64,000 nucleotides of DNA, taken from assembly GCF_023101185.1 (NCBI RefSeq), contig NZ_CP078077.1:1207630-1271629 (forward strand), given 5' to 3'. A model generated the notes under the pieces. That model had not been told where the DNA came from and ran no database searches. It saw nothing but the letters and a program-made list of their open reading frames with translations. A program made the translations under genes and the position numbers. The DNA is from Microbacterium galbinum. GTDB lineage: Bacteria > Actinomycetota > Actinomycetes > Actinomycetales > Microbacteriaceae. This document shows, in pieces, positions 1 to 8,126 of the stretch (positions within the stretch are counted from its first letter, which is position 1; each line of letters begins with the position of its first letter).

Positions 1-186
1 GGTCACAGCGCCGAAGGTCGCCGCGAGGGCGCGCCGCGTTGCGTCTTCGTCGTCGACGTGGCCGTACGTCGAGTGGATCGCCTGACGGATGAGACTGCTC
101 ATCGACAGGCCTGTACGGGTCGCGACGGCGTCGAGCATGCGACGGTCGTCGTCGCTCAGGGAGATCTGCGTGCGCTTGAGGCTCAT
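1..186 (-). CDS. CopG/ribbon-helix-helix DNA-binding protein, C-terminus off window
   Basis: The first 62 residues are visible and begin MSLKRTQISLSDDDRRMLDAV. A short basic strand (residues 2-9) followed by two helices around the SMSSLIRQAI turn is the usual layout of ribbon-helix-helix repressors, often antitoxins. The acidic stretch DDEDATRRALAATFG follows, as in antitoxins whose tail binds a partner. The gene runs off the left edge, so a toxin partner cannot be checked. A GATGTA/TACATC inverted repeat sits directly upstream of the start and could be its operator. The family call is fairly sure, the role is not. Confidence 0.7.
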   Translation of the reverse strand, partial: MSLKRTQISLSDDDRRMLDAVATRTGLSMSSLIRQAIHSTYGHVDDEDATRRALAATFGAVT

Positions 187-205
187 GATGTAAGGACTAT
201 ACATC
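187..205. promoter_or_regulatory. Inverted repeat GATGTA-N7-TACATC, candidate RHH operator
   Basis: A perfect 6-bp inverted repeat with a 7-bp spacer begins one base upstream of the start codon of the ribbon-helix-helix gene. RHH repressors commonly bind such short palindromes over their own promoters. The link to this protein is inferred from position. Confidence 0.45.
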
Positions 206-417
206 GCGACTCATTCGCGCGACAGAGATGAGAGAGGAAGCATCCACCCATCCTGTCGAGCTCAGCGCGTCGATCGATGGCGAGCAGACCCGCCCGCACC
301 GACCGACGCGAAAGCGACAGAAACGGGTCGCTGTGCAGGAGCACTGGCGCACCGACGTCGCCGCATCCTGATACCGTCGGCGATGCGCTTCCCGCAGCGC
401 AGACCCAGGAGAACCCC

Positions 418-936
418 GTGCAGATCAGGGATGCCGGAGTCGCCGACCTCGAGGCGCTCACCGAGATACACAACCACGCCGTGGTGCACACGACCGCGAT
501 CTGGAACGAGGACCCCGTCGACGTCGACGACCGGGCCGCGTGGCTGGGCGAGCGTTCGTGCGACGGATTCCCGGTGATCGTCGCCACGGATGACACGGGC
601 GTGCTCGGCTACACGTCGTTCGGTCGGTGGCGCCCGCACAGCGGTTATCGGCACACGGTCGAGCACTCCGTCTACGTGCGCGAGGAGCAGCACGGACGCG
701 GCATCGGACGCGCCCTGCTGACCGCGCTGATCGAACGGGCCCGAGCCCAGGGGGTGCACGTGATGGTCGCCGCCATCGAGAGCGGCAACGCCGCCTCGAT
801 CGCCCTGCACGAGAAGCTCGGCTTCATCGAGGTCGGGCGTATGCCGCAGGTCGGCGCCAAATTCGGACGCTGGCTCGACCTCACCTTCCTGCAGCTCACG
901 CTCGACGAGCGTGCCACCCCCGCACCGGCATCCTGA
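418..936 (+). CDS. GNAT N-acetyltransferase, phosphinothricin/methionine sulfone acetyltransferase type
   Basis: A 172-residue GNAT enzyme that should transfer acetyl from acetyl-CoA to a small amine such as an amino-acid analogue. It opens VQIRDAGVADLEALTEIHNHAV, the typical start of the PAT/MddA group. The acetyl-CoA loop QHGRGIGRAL is at residues 91-100, and ESGNAASIALHEKLGF at 121-136 is the conserved fourth motif. The GTG at 418 is chosen because AGGAGA lies just upstream; the frame stays open to 277, but that extension has no domain content. The gene ends 2 bp before pnuC, so the two are probably cotranscribed. The substrate is not known. Confidence 0.85.
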   Translation: MQIRDAGVADLEALTEIHNHAVVHTTAIWNEDPVDVDDRAAWLGERSCDGFPVIVATDDTGVLGYTSFGRWRPHSGYRHTVEHSVYVREEQHGRGIGRALLTALIERARAQGVHVMVAAIESGNAASIALHEKLGFIEVGRMPQVGAKFGRWLDLTFLQLTLDERATPAPAS

Positions 937-938
937 GC

Positions 939-1688
939 ATGGATCCCCTGAACTGGCTCGTCGAGGCGTTCAACTCGAACTGGGTGCTGCCCGGCGGGCA
1001 GACGCTCCTCGTGCGCGAGGTCGTCGGAAACGCCTTCGGTCTCGCGAGCGCGATCGGCGGGATGCGCCGGCGCATCTGGGCCTGGCCCGTCGGCATCATC
1101 GGCAACGTGCTGCTGCTGACCGTCTTCCTCGGCTCGGTGCTCAGCCCCGACCACTCGCTGCCGCACCTGCTCGGGCAGGCCGGACGCCAGGTGATGTTCA
1201 TCGCCGTCGCGATCTACGGGTGGGTGCGCTGGCGTCAGGCCGAGGGCGGTCGGATCCAGCCGCGGTGGGCGCCGACCGGAGCGCGCATCGGACTGGTGCT
1301 CGCCCTCGTCATCGGCACCGTCGCGCTGACCCCGCTCTTCCGGGCGCTCGGTTCGTGGGAGCCCGTCTGGGCCGACGCCTGGACCTTCGTCGGGTCGCTG
1401 CTCGCGACCTACGGCATGGCCAAGGGCTGGACCGAGTTCTGGCTGATCTGGATCGCCGTCGACGTGGTGGGCGTTCCGCTGCTGTTCAGCTCGGGATACT
1501 ACGCCACCGGACTCATGTACGTGTTCTACGGCGGGTTCACCGCGGTCGGTTTCATCGTGTGGATGCGCACGCAGCGGCGGGCGGTCGAGCCGATCCTCAC
1601 CGCGCAGACCGGGCTGATCCCCGTGCAGAAGAGTGTGCAGAAGAAGAGCGCTCGGGGATCAGCAGCACGACCCCCAGCAGCAGACTGA
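939..1688 (+). CDS. pnuC: Nicotinamide riboside transporter PnuC
   Basis: A 249-residue polytopic membrane protein of the PnuC family, which facilitates uptake of nicotinamide riboside for NAD salvage. It begins MDPLNWLVEAFNSNWV, and the glycine-rich GNAFGLASAIGGMRRRIWAWPVGIIGNVLLL region matches the family's first membrane segments. A tryptophan-rich stretch (WADAWTFVGSLLATYGMAKGW, then the ENWLIW-like EFWLIWIAVD) lines the substrate path in known PnuC proteins. The start follows the acetyltransferase stop by 2 bp. The last ~90 bp overlap the 3' end of the convergent membrane-protein gene, and the C-terminal tail is short and basic. No thiamine or NAD-type riboswitch was recognised upstream. 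Confidence 0.9.
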   Translation: MDPLNWLVEAFNSNWVLPGGQTLLVREVVGNAFGLASAIGGMRRRIWAWPVGIIGNVLLLTVFLGSVLSPDHSLPHLLGQAGRQVMFIAVAIYGWVRWRQAEGGRIQPRWAPTGARIGLVLALVIGTVALTPLFRALGSWEPVWADAWTFVGSLLATYGMAKGWTEFWLIWIAVDVVGVPLLFSSGYYATGLMYVFYGGFTAVGFIVWMRTQRRAVEPILTAQTGLIPVQKSVQKKSARGSAARPPAAD

Positions 1689-2040
1689 TCCCGAGCGCCA
1701 CCATCTCGCCGATCGCCGATGCGAGCGGCATGTGCGCGAGGTGGAACGCGTGGTACGCGAAATGCAGCGTGCCGAAGACCGTCCAGGCGAGACCGAGCAC
1801 GCGGTACGCGATCGGGTGACGCCAGATCAGCCCGCCGATGCTCGCCGCTCCGAGCGCCAGGTACATGGCGCCGACATCGCGGATGAGGTGCTCGTTGAAC
1901 GGACCGTCGACCGAGACCCACGAGCCGAGCACTCCGGGGAACGAGTCGTAGAAGCTCCGCGCCGCGAAGTACGCCCAGCCGCCGACGAACAGCGCGAGCA
2001 GGGCGGAGAACGCGAGGGCGAGGAAATGGAGTCGTCTCAT
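1597..2040 (-). CDS. Small four-helix membrane protein (DUF4345-like)
   Basis: A 147-residue integral membrane protein with four predicted hydrophobic segments (about residues 5-27, 54-72, 80-98 and 107-126) and a serine/arginine-rich tail. The pattern, including the conserved-looking RDVGAMYLALG and FGTLHFAYHAFHLAHM, resembles DUF4345-type proteins of actinobacteria. No catalytic function is known. The gene converges on pnuC and overlaps it by about 90 bp, so the hydrophilic tail encoded in the overlap may be poorly constrained. The start ATG at 2040 fits the first membrane segment. Confidence 0.75.
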   Translation of the reverse strand: MRRLHFLALAFSALLALFVGGWAYFAARSFYDSFPGVLGSWVSVDGPFNEHLIRDVGAMYLALGAASIGGLIWRHPIAYRVLGLAWTVFGTLHFAYHAFHLAHMPLASAIGEMVALGISLLLGVVLLIPERSSSAHSSARGSARSAR

Positions 2041-2105
2041 GCTCGTGATGACGAAGCGGGTGGGGCGGGTGTGAGGTCGGGGGTCGCCCGTCGCACCGCG
2101 GCCCC

Positions 2106-2191
2106 GTACCCAACTCAGGAAGGTCGGGGCGAAACCGGCTGAATCCGGGCCAGATCGGCACCGAGGCGACCGATCTTCCTGAGTGAGGTAC
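2106..2191. repeat. 86-bp intergenic inverted-repeat element, copy 1 (AACTCAGGA type)
   Basis: The ends are near-perfect inverted repeats: GTACCCAACTCAGGAAG on the left, and CTTCCTGAGTGAGGTAC on the right. The element starts 66 bp upstream of the DUF4345-like gene and ends 16 bp before the MFS stop codon. It shares the inner word GGGCGAAACCG with the copy at 8036. Confidence 0.75.
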
Positions 2192-2206
2192 GCCCGTCCC
2201 CCGGGC

Positions 2207-3418
2207 TCAGCCGCGCTCGCGCCCGCGCAGCACCCCGGCGAAGAGCACCACGGCGACGCCGACCGCGGGGATCAGCAGCAGCCCCGCGCGCAGGCTCGTC
2301 GCGTCGGCGATCATTCCCACGACGGGCGGAGACAGCAGGAACCCGAGGCGCATGAGCCACGAGACGACCGTGAGACCGGTGCCGTGACGCAGGCCCGGCA
2401 GCACATCCGCCTCGTTCATCGCGGCGGGAACCAGGGTCGCCACCCCGAACCCGGCGGCGGCGAAGCCGATGATCGTGCCGGGGATCGTGGGGAACGCGAG
2501 CGCGACACCCATGCCGACCACCACGATCACGCCACCGGCGCGCGCGACGAGTCGCTGACCGAAGCGGTCGACGAGGCCGTCGCCGAGCAGACGCCCGATG
2601 AACTGCGCGCCGACGAGCGCGATGAACCCGGTCGCCGCGATCGCCGCGGGGGCGCCGAGCGAGCCCAGGTACAGGGTCGCCCACGAGTTGCCCGCGTCTT
2701 CGACGATCGTTCCGGCCATCGCGATGATCACCAGGGCGATCAGCATCAGGACCACGCGAGGACGGATGCCGGCGCGCACCGCCGCGCGCACGTCAGCGGG
2801 GTCGGCCACCGCGTCTTCGTCGGCGGCCGCACCCGCCGCATCGAGTCCGGGGAGGCAGAACCGCAGCGCCGTCAGGGACACGGCCGAGAACAGCACCGCC
2901 GAGATCGCGAGGTGCACACCGATCGGCAGGCCGACGGCGATCGCCCCGGCGGCCATCGATCCGCCGAGCACCGCACCGATCGACCAGACCGCGTGGAAGG
3001 AGTTGAGGATCGAGCGGCCGTACCCGCGCTGCACGCGCAGACCGTGCGCGTTCTGGGCGACGTCGGTGATGGCATCCATCGCGCCGCCGACGAAGAGGCC
3101 CAGCGCGAAGAGCAGCACGCTGGGAGCGAGACCGGCGGCGAGCACTCCCACGCTCGTGAGCACGGTGCCGACGACCGCGACCTTCGCCGAGCCGAAGCGC
3201 CGGATCAGTGCCGCCGCGGCGAGGCCGGCGACGATCGCACCGACCGGGAACGAGGCGACGGCGAGACCGTAGACGGTGTTGTCGAGCCCGAGCTGCTCCT
3301 TGATCTCGGGGTAGCGCGGCAGGATGTTGGCGAACAGCGCCCCGTTGGTGAGGAAGAGCGCGGCGACGGCGCCGCGGGCGCGACGATCGGCACGCGTGGG
3401 TGCGGTGGTGGTGGTCAT
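2207..3418 (-). CDS. MFS transporter
   Basis: A 403-residue major facilitator with about twelve hydrophobic segments. It has the cytoplasmic loop 2-3 signature in the form GLAAAALIRRFGSAKVAVVG and an equivalent GLLGDGLVDRFGQRLVARAG in the second half (IGRLLGDGLVDRFGQ). It most resembles the group of sugar/drug exporters often annotated only as MFS. It lies 12 bp downstream of a TetR gene that itself overlaps an acetyltransferase gene. That arrangement suggests an exporter or resistance operon controlled by that TetR protein. The substrate cannot be told from sequence. The start ATG at 3418 places the first helix at residues 15-37. Confidence 0.87.
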   Translation of the reverse strand: MTTTTAPTRADRRARGAVAALFLTNGALFANILPRYPEIKEQLGLDNTVYGLAVASFPVGAIVAGLAAAALIRRFGSAKVAVVGTVLTSVGVLAAGLAPSVLLFALGLFVGGAMDAITDVAQNAHGLRVQRGYGRSILNSFHAVWSIGAVLGGSMAAGAIAVGLPIGVHLAISAVLFSAVSLTALRFCLPGLDAAGAAADEDAVADPADVRAAVRAGIRPRVVLMLIALVIIAMAGTIVEDAGNSWATLYLGSLGAPAAIAATGFIALVGAQFIGRLLGDGLVDRFGQRLVARAGGVIVVVGMGVALAFPTIPGTIIGFAAAGFGVATLVPAAMNEADVLPGLRHGTGLTVVSWLMRLGFLLSPPVVGMIADATSLRAGLLLIPAVGVAVVLFAGVLRGRERG

Positions 3419-3430
3419 GATCTTCCGAGG

Positions 3431-3994
3431 TCAGCGAGTGGTGATGCGCTCGACGGCGATGGCGACCTCGGCCGGGTCGCGCTCGTCATCGTCGAGGGCG
3501 CGGTGGATCGAGAGGCCCTCGATCAGGGCGTCGAGCATCCGGGCGGTCTGCGGGTCGAAGTGCCGTTCGAGGGCCACGCGGCTCCGGGCCATCCACGCCG
3601 TCGTGATGGCCCGGTAGGCGGGATCGCGGGCGGCGAGCGTGTAGATCTCGTGCGAGAGAACGAGCTCGCGCGCGTCGCCGAACACGTCGCGCAGGATCAG
3701 CTCGACCACCGCGGCGCGCGCCTCGGCGGGGTCGGATGCCGCCGCCATCCGCTTCTCGAACCGCTCGCTGATCTCGGTGCCGAAGCGCGTGAACGCCTCC
3801 CGCAGCAGGTCGTCGATGCCGTCGAAGTAGTAGGTCATCGATCCGAGGGGCACACCGGCGGCCTCGGCGATGCGACGGTGCGACGCCCCCGCGACGCCGG
3901 ACTCGGCGACGACGTCGAGGCAGGCGTCGATGATGCGGTCGCGGCGCGCGGGGTCGTTCTGACGCCCGCGGCGACTGCCCGGTTCAGGCGCCAT
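3431..3994 (-). CDS. TetR-family transcriptional regulator
   Basis: A 187-residue TetR-type repressor. The N-terminal helix-turn-helix is plain: RRDRIIDACLDVVAESGVAGASHRRIAEAAGVPLGSMTYYFDGIDDLLREAF (residues ~18-70). The variable C-terminal half would bind the inducer. It overlaps the 3' end of the hexapeptide acetyltransferase gene by 11 bp and precedes the MFS gene, so the three form one minus-strand operon. A perfect 20-bp palindrome just upstream of the first gene is the likely binding site. Confidence 0.88.
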   Translation of the reverse strand: MAPEPGSRRGRQNDPARRDRIIDACLDVVAESGVAGASHRRIAEAAGVPLGSMTYYFDGIDDLLREAFTRFGTEISERFEKRMAAASDPAEARAAVVELILRDVFGDARELVLSHEIYTLAARDPAYRAITTAWMARSRVALERHFDPQTARMLDALIEGLSIHRALDDDERDPAEVAIAVERITTR

Positions 3995-4580
3995 CGGCCG
4001 TGTCGATCTCGCGGATCACGCGCGCCGGGTTGCCGACGGCGACGACGTTCGCCGGGATGTCGCGCGTGACCACGGCCCCCGCGCCGATCACGGAGTTCTC
4101 GCCGATGGTCACGCCGGGGCACACGATCACTCCCCCGCCGAGCCACACGTTGTCGCCGATGACAATGGGTTCGGCGGCCTCGAGCTTGTCGCGCCGCATC
4201 GTCGGGTCGATCGGATGCGTGGGCGTGAGCAGCTGCACGTTCGGTCCGATCTGGCAATCGGCACCGATCGTGATCGTGGCGACGTCGAGTGCCGTGAGGT
4301 TGAAGTTCACGAAGGTGCGCGCGCCGATCGAGATGTGATCGCCGTAGTCGACGTGCAGGGGCGGACGGATCGCGACGTCGTCGCCGAGGTCGCCGATGAG
4401 ATCCTGCAGCCAGCCGCGCGCGGCCGGGTCGCCCGAGATCGTCTGCCGGTGGTAGAGGTCGGCCAGGCGCGCGGCGCGGGCTGTGCGGGCGGCGAGCTCG
4501 GGGTCGTCGCCGATGTACAGATCGCCGGCGAGCATCCGTTCCCGCTGCGTGCGGGGATCGCCCGCGAAGTAGTCGGTCAT
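3984..4580 (-). CDS. Hexapeptide-repeat O-acetyltransferase (maltose/galactoside acetyltransferase type)
   Basis: A 198-residue left-handed beta-helix acetyltransferase, likely trimeric, acetylating a sugar hydroxyl with acetyl-CoA. The N-terminal maltose-acetyltransferase (Mac) domain covers residues 1-65 and contains RERMLAGDLYIGDDPELAARTARA. Hexapeptide turns follow: ISIGARTFVNFN, the catalytic-His region LLTPTHPID (about residues 118-126), IVIGDNVWLGGGVIVCPGVTIG and NSVIGAGAVVTRDIPANVVAVGNPARVIR. It is the first gene of an operon with the TetR and MFS genes. The pairing of an acetyltransferase with an exporter resembles sugar-detoxification modules such as LacA, but the substrate is unknown. 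Confidence 0.9.
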   Translation of the reverse strand: MTDYFAGDPRTQRERMLAGDLYIGDDPELAARTARAARLADLYHRQTISGDPAARGWLQDLIGDLGDDVAIRPPLHVDYGDHISIGARTFVNFNLTALDVATITIGADCQIGPNVQLLTPTHPIDPTMRRDKLEAAEPIVIGDNVWLGGGVIVCPGVTIGENSVIGAGAVVTRDIPANVVAVGNPARVIREIDTADGA

Positions 4581-4599
4581 GGATCGAGGGTATCACCGT

Positions 4600-4619
4600 G
4601 TGCGTACGATCGTACGCAC
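4600..4619. promoter_or_regulatory. Perfect 20-bp palindrome, candidate TetR operator
   Basis: The sequence GTGCGTACGATCGTACGCAC is a perfect palindrome 19 bp upstream of the hexapeptide acetyltransferase start. It fills most of the gap to the next gene, which ends at 4624. The size and CGTACG half-sites are typical of TetR operators. Regulation of this operon by its own TetR protein is inferred. Confidence 0.6.
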
Positions 4620-4623
4620 TATC

Positions 4624-5466
4624 TCATACGGCGACGCGAGGGGCCAGGGCCGACAGCATCCGCAGCTTCTCGTGGCTCTCGCTCCCGGGGATCGCCGTGT
4701 AGACGAGCAGCGCCTGCGACTGCTCCGGATCGAGCAGGCTCTGGCAGGTGAGCTCGAGCGCCCCGAGATCCGGATGCACGAAGCGCTTCGTCTCGTGCGG
4801 GCGGAGCCCGACCTCGTGCGTCTCCCAGATCTCCCGGAACTCGGCGCTCTGCGCGTGCAGATCGTCGGCGATCGCCGCCGCCCGCGATCGGGGGCCGCGC
4901 CGTGCGATCACCTCGCGCAAGCCCGACACCCAGAGCCGGGAGAGGTAGTCGTGCTCGTCTTCGGCGTACAGCTCGCGCGTGCGCGGGTCGCTGAACCAGC
5001 GATACCCGATGCTGCGCTCGGGACCGCGCAACGATGCCGTATCGCCCGTCAGCGCGATCCCGAGCGGCGTCTGCCGCAGCGTCTCGCCGAGCTCGCTGAC
5101 GATCTCGGCCGGGGTGTCGCCCAGGCGGTCGAAGATGCGCAGCATGCCCGGGCCGATGTGGTCGCCCGCTGCCCCGCGGGGTGGCGGTTCGTGCCCCGCG
5201 AGGCGGAAGAGGTGGTCGCGCTCGTCGATCGTGAGGTGCAGGCCCTGCGCGATCGCGGCGATCATCTGCTCCGAGGGCAACGGCCCGTCGCCGCGCTCGA
5301 GACGGGCGTAGTAGTCGGCCGACATATGGCTGAGCGCCGCGACCTCCTCCCGGCGCAGCCCCTCGGTGCGGCGGCGCTGACCCCGGTGCAGCCCGACGTC
5401 CTCCGGCTGCAGGCTGTCTCGGCGCAGTCGCAGGAACCCCGCCAGCGCCTCTCTGTCGATCGCCAT
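4624..5466 (-). CDS. XRE-type HTH regulator with MmyB-like sensor domain
   Basis: A 280-residue regulator. Residues ~5-75 hold a Cro/CI helix-turn-helix ([37 protein letters not shown]). The rest is the MmyB-like PAS-related domain, in which fatty-acid-like ligands bind in studied members. Motifs include [29 protein letters not shown] and [13 protein letters not shown]. The ATG at 5466 is chosen for its upstream AAAGGAC; the frame stays open a further 96 bp upstream. The gene is divergent from a short-chain dehydrogenase, the classical layout for this regulator type, so it probably represses or activates that gene. Confidence 0.85.
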   Translation of the reverse strand: MAIDREALAGFLRLRRDSLQPEDVGLHRGQRRRTEGLRREEVAALSHMSADYYARLERGDGPLPSEQMIAAIAQGLHLTIDERDHLFRLAGHEPPPRGAAGDHIGPGMLRIFDRLGDTPAEIVSELGETLRQTPLGIALTGDTASLRGPERSIGYRWFSDPRTRELYAEDEHDYLSRLWVSGLREVIARRGPRSRAAAIADDLHAQSAEFREIWETHEVGLRPHETKRFVHPDLGALELTCQSLLDPEQSQALLVYTAIPGSESHEKLRMLSALAPRVAV

Positions 5467-5591
5467 CCGCCACCGTCCTTTCGCCGCACCGATCCTCGCA
5501 CCCGCGGCCGAGGCGTATCCACTGCATGACGTGTCCTGGATGCGCGGGGCCGACGACCGCACGCTGGAAGCAGACCACGAAGGAGCACACC

Positions 5592-6560
5592 ATGACCCGC
5601 AGAAGCATCGACATCGAGATCCCCGACCTCACCGGCCGCCGCGCCGTCGTCACGGGAGGCAGCGACGGCATCGGCCTGCGCATCGCGACCCGCCTCGCCG
5701 CCGCCGGCGCCGAGCTGGTGCTGCCCGTGCGCAATCCGGCGAAGGGCGAGGCGGCGGCATCCGTCATCCGCGCCGCCGCGCCCGACGCCCGCGTGCAGAT
5801 CGCCACGCTCGACCTCTCGTCACTGGCATCCGTCGCCGCACTCGGCGAGAGCCTGCTGTCGGACGGACGACCGATCCACCTGCTCGTGAACAACGCCGGT
5901 GTCATGACTCCACCCGATCGCCAGACCACTGCCGACGGCTTCGAGCTGCAGTTCGGCACCAACCATCTCGGTCACTTCGCCCTCGTCGGGCACCTGCTTC
6001 CGCTGCTGCGGGCGGGGCAGGCACGCGTCACCTCGCAGGTGAGCGTCGCCGCGAACCAGGGCGCCATCAACTGGAACGACCTCGCGTGGGAGCGTTCGTA
6101 CAACGGCGGGCGCGCCTACAGCCAGTCCAAGATCGCGTTCGGGATGTTCGGGCTCGAGCTCGACCGTCGCAGCGCGGCCCACGGCTGGGGCATCACGAGC
6201 AATCTGTCACACCCGGGTGTCGCTCCGACGAACCTGCTCGCGGCGCGACCCGAGCTCGGGCGATCCCGCGACACCGTGGGTGTGCGGGTGATCCGCTGGG
6301 CCTCGGCGCGCGGCATCCTGCTGGGCACACCCGAGACCGCAGCGCTGCCCGCGCTGTACGCGGCGACGTCATCGGATGCCCGGGCCCGCCGCCTCTACGG
6401 CCCGAAGGGACCCGGACACCTCGGCGGCGCACCGGCCGAGCAGCCGCTCTACTCCCGGCTGCGCAGCGAGGCGGATGCCGCGCGCATCTGGCGGCTGTCG
6501 GAGGAGCTGACGGGCGTCGCGTTCCCTGACGCTTCGGTCAGTCGGTCGACCGCGAGCTGA
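5592..6560 (+). CDS. Short-chain dehydrogenase/reductase (retinol-dehydrogenase-like)
   Basis: A 322-residue NAD(P)-dependent oxidoreductase. The Rossmann motif TGGSDGIG is at residues 21-28, NNAG at 100-103 and the catalytic YSQSK at 176-180. The fragment [17 protein letters not shown] is typical of the retinol dehydrogenase/light-dependent protochlorophyllide reductase-like branch. The ATG at 5592 follows GAAGGAGCACACC. The gene is divergent from the XRE/MmyB-type regulator, which likely controls it. The serine expected before the active-site tyrosine is in [10 protein letters not shown]. The substrate is unknown. Its 3' end overlaps a small membrane-protein gene on the other strand by 23 bp. 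Confidence 0.88.
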   Translation: MTRRSIDIEIPDLTGRRAVVTGGSDGIGLRIATRLAAAGAELVLPVRNPAKGEAAASVIRAAAPDARVQIATLDLSSLASVAALGESLLSDGRPIHLLVNNAGVMTPPDRQTTADGFELQFGTNHLGHFALVGHLLPLLRAGQARVTSQVSVAANQGAINWNDLAWERSYNGGRAYSQSKIAFGMFGLELDRRSAAHGWGITSNLSHPGVAPTNLLAARPELGRSRDTVGVRVIRWASARGILLGTPETAALPALYAATSSDARARRLYGPKGPGHLGGAPAEQPLYSRLRSEADAARIWRLSEELTGVAFPDASVSRSTAS

Positions 6561-6717
6561 ACAGCCCGCGCAGCACGAGGAAGACCACGACCGCGACGAC
6601 CAGCACGATGGCGAGCTTGGCGACGAACCAGAGGATCGAGAACAGCGCGCTCACGATCCACCAGGCGATCACGATCGCCACGATGACGCCGAGGATGGTC
6701 CAGAGGTTCTTGGTCAT
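6538..6717 (-). CDS. Small membrane protein, 59 residues
   Basis: A short gene read directly from the sequence: it begins [20 protein letters not shown] and ends [10 protein letters not shown]. Nearly the whole chain is hydrophobic, in two segments (about residues 5-24 and 26-50), so it is a membrane peptide of unknown function. Proteins of this size and composition are common in Microbacteriaceae. The stop lies inside the 3' end of the convergent dehydrogenase gene. It is supported by sensible composition and start, not by a known family. Confidence 0.65.
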   Translation of the reverse strand: MTKNLWTILGVIVAIVIAWWIVSALFSILWFVAKLAIVLVVAVVVFLVLRGLFSSRSTD

Positions 6718-6756
6718 GCCTCCAGCCTAGGTTCCCGCGCGGGGCGTTCGAATCGC

Positions 6757-7125
6757 TCAGGCCGCCGGGATCTCGTCGATCGAGAAGTACACCGGCAGCC
6801 CGCGCTCGCGAGCGATCTCGACGTCCTTATCGGCGCCGGCGGATGCCCCGGGCAGACGCAGCACCGCATCGCAGTGCTGCAGCAGTCGGTGCGCGGTCTC
6901 GTACATGACGTCGCCGTCGAGGCTCTCCTCGGCGCTCCGGTCGGGACCGAGCGTGCGCAGGATCGGCAGCGCGACCCATTCGCCGATCATCGGCACGTGT
7001 CCGAGGCGGAAGATCGGAGCGGATGCCTCTTCGAGCCGCTCGAGGTTGGCGGCGATGCGCGCGGGGTCGCCGTCGGTTCCGGAGCGGTAGGGGCCGGCGA
7101 TCAGGATCAGCAGTGGAGTTCTCAT
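6757..7125 (-). CDS. Nucleoside 2-deoxyribosyltransferase-fold protein (DUF4406)
   Basis: A 122-residue single-domain protein. The opening LLILIAGPYRSGTDGDPARIAANLERLEEASAPIFRLGHVP matches the nucleotide-binding strand-loop of the deoxyribosyltransferase/TIR-like fold. The later HCDAVLRLPGASAGADKDVEIARERGLPVYF carries the S-G-A-D-x-E-style motif that holds the active-site acid in this fold. DUF4406 members are mostly uncharacterised. The gene is divergent from the DeoR regulator, with 56 bp between the starts. Base hydrolysis or transfer is a guess. Confidence 0.75.
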   Translation of the reverse strand: MRTPLLILIAGPYRSGTDGDPARIAANLERLEEASAPIFRLGHVPMIGEWVALPILRTLGPDRSAEESLDGDVMYETAHRLLQHCDAVLRLPGASAGADKDVEIARERGLPVYFSIDEIPAA

Positions 7126-7146
7126 GCCGAAGACTGTAGCGTTAAC

Positions 7147-7163
7147 CGTGCAAGAACGTGCAA
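7147..7163. promoter_or_regulatory. Direct repeat CGTGCAA-N3-CGTGCAA, candidate DeoR operator
   Basis: Two CGTGCAA copies 10 bp apart lie between the divergent DUF4406 and DeoR genes, on the same face of the helix. DeoR-family regulators often bind short direct repeats like this. Assignment is by position only. Confidence 0.4.
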
Positions 7164-7181
7164 CTTCATGAAGGAACGCAA

Positions 7182-7928
7182 ATGCTCGGTGCGCAGCGCA
7201 AGACCCATCTGCTCGAGATCCTCGCCCGAGACGGCCGGGTCGTCGCGAAGGACGTCGCCGCCGAACTCGCGCTCTCCGAGGACTCCATCCGCCGCGACCT
7301 GCGCGAACTCGCCGACGAGGGCAAGGTCATCCGTGTCTACGGCGGCGCCCTCCCGGTACCCGCCGCCGACCGCCCCGTCGACGAGCGGTCGGGCCTCGCG
7401 ACGGCGAGCAAGGAGCGGGTCGCGCGGCGTGCGGCCGACGGCATCCGTCCGGGCTCGACCATCGTGCTCGACGCCGGCACGACCACCCTCGCCCTCGCCC
7501 GTCTGCTGCCGTCCGGCGCCGATCTCACCGTCATCACCCCGAGCCCCGCGATCGCCCTCGCGGTCGCCGCGCACTCCGATGCGCGGGTCGTCATGATCGG
7601 CGGTGAGCTGTCGCGGCACTCGATGGTCGCCGGGGGCGCGCTAGCGATGGAGGCGATCCGCCACCTCGCCGCCGATACGTTCTACCTCGGCGCCACCGGC
7701 ATCCACCCCGAGCACGGCCTCACCACCGGCAGCCTCGACGACGCCGTCACCAAGCGCGCCATCGCCGAGCGCTGCGCCGAGACGATCGTGCTCGCGAGCG
7801 AGGAGAAGATCGGCGCGGTCTCGCGCTTCCCCGTGCTCGATCTCGCCGCCGTGACGGCCGTGATCACCGATCCGCTCGACGAGAATCCGCTGATCGCGGG
7901 GCTGGCCTCGGCGGTCGCGCGTTCATAA
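7182..7928 (+). CDS. DeoR/GlpR-family sugar-responsive regulator
   Basis: A 248-residue DeoR-type regulator. The N-terminal winged helix includes QRKTHLLEILARDGRVVAKDVAAELALSEDSIRRDLRELADEGKVIRVYGGAL (residues ~4-56), with the usual SEDSIRRDL recognition helix. The C-terminal sugar-phosphate-binding domain shows the NagB-like motifs LDAGTTTLALARLL, VVMIGGELSR and FYLGATGIHPEHGLTT. The ATG at 7182 follows GAAGGA; an in-frame ATG at 7158 is a weaker alternative. The regulated sugar pathway is not evident, since no sugar genes adjoin it. The stop codon lies inside an 86-bp repeat element. Confidence 0.88.
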   Translation: MLGAQRKTHLLEILARDGRVVAKDVAAELALSEDSIRRDLRELADEGKVIRVYGGALPVPAADRPVDERSGLATASKERVARRAADGIRPGSTIVLDAGTTTLALARLLPSGADLTVITPSPAIALAVAAHSDARVVMIGGELSRHSMVAGGALAMEAIRHLAADTFYLGATGIHPEHGLTTGSLDDAVTKRAIAERCAETIVLASEEKIGAVSRFPVLDLAAVTAVITDPLDENPLIAGLASAVARS

Positions 7929-8006
7929 CTCCGGAAGAGCATCGGCGAACCGCCGAGTTCGCACCGCTTTCGGACTCCGCCGGCTCGTTTTCGAGGAGTT
8001 ATGAAC
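7921..8006. repeat. 86-bp inverted-repeat element, copy 2 (GTTCATAACTCC ends)
   Basis: Twelve-base perfect inverted ends, GTTCATAACTCC and GGAGTTATGAAC, enclose 62 bp. The left end contains the TAA stop codon of the DeoR gene, so the element touches coding sequence. It is the first of three elements in a row. Confidence 0.8.
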
Positions 8007-8035
8007 CGCAACCGGCTCAGACCGGTACCGGAGCT

Positions 8036-8121
8036 GTACCCAACTCAGGAACAACGGGCGAAACCGCACCGAGAACAGTCGATTCGGACCGCCCGATCCC
8101 TGATCTTCCTGAGTTGGGGAC
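8036..8121. repeat. 86-bp inverted-repeat element, copy 3 (AACTCAGGA type)
   Basis: The ends GTACCCAACTCAGGA and TCCTGAGTTGGGGAC are inverted repeats with one mismatch. The inner word GGGCGAAACCG is shared with copy 1 at 2106. It lies between two other elements of the same family. Confidence 0.8.
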
Positions 8122-8126
8122 GCGGG

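Noticed and set aside
2183..4069. Long plus-strand open frame of 628 codons over the MFS and TetR genes
   Set aside because: Arg/Asp/Gly/His-rich composition typical of antisense frames in high-GC DNA. The minus strand has clear MFS and TetR domains.
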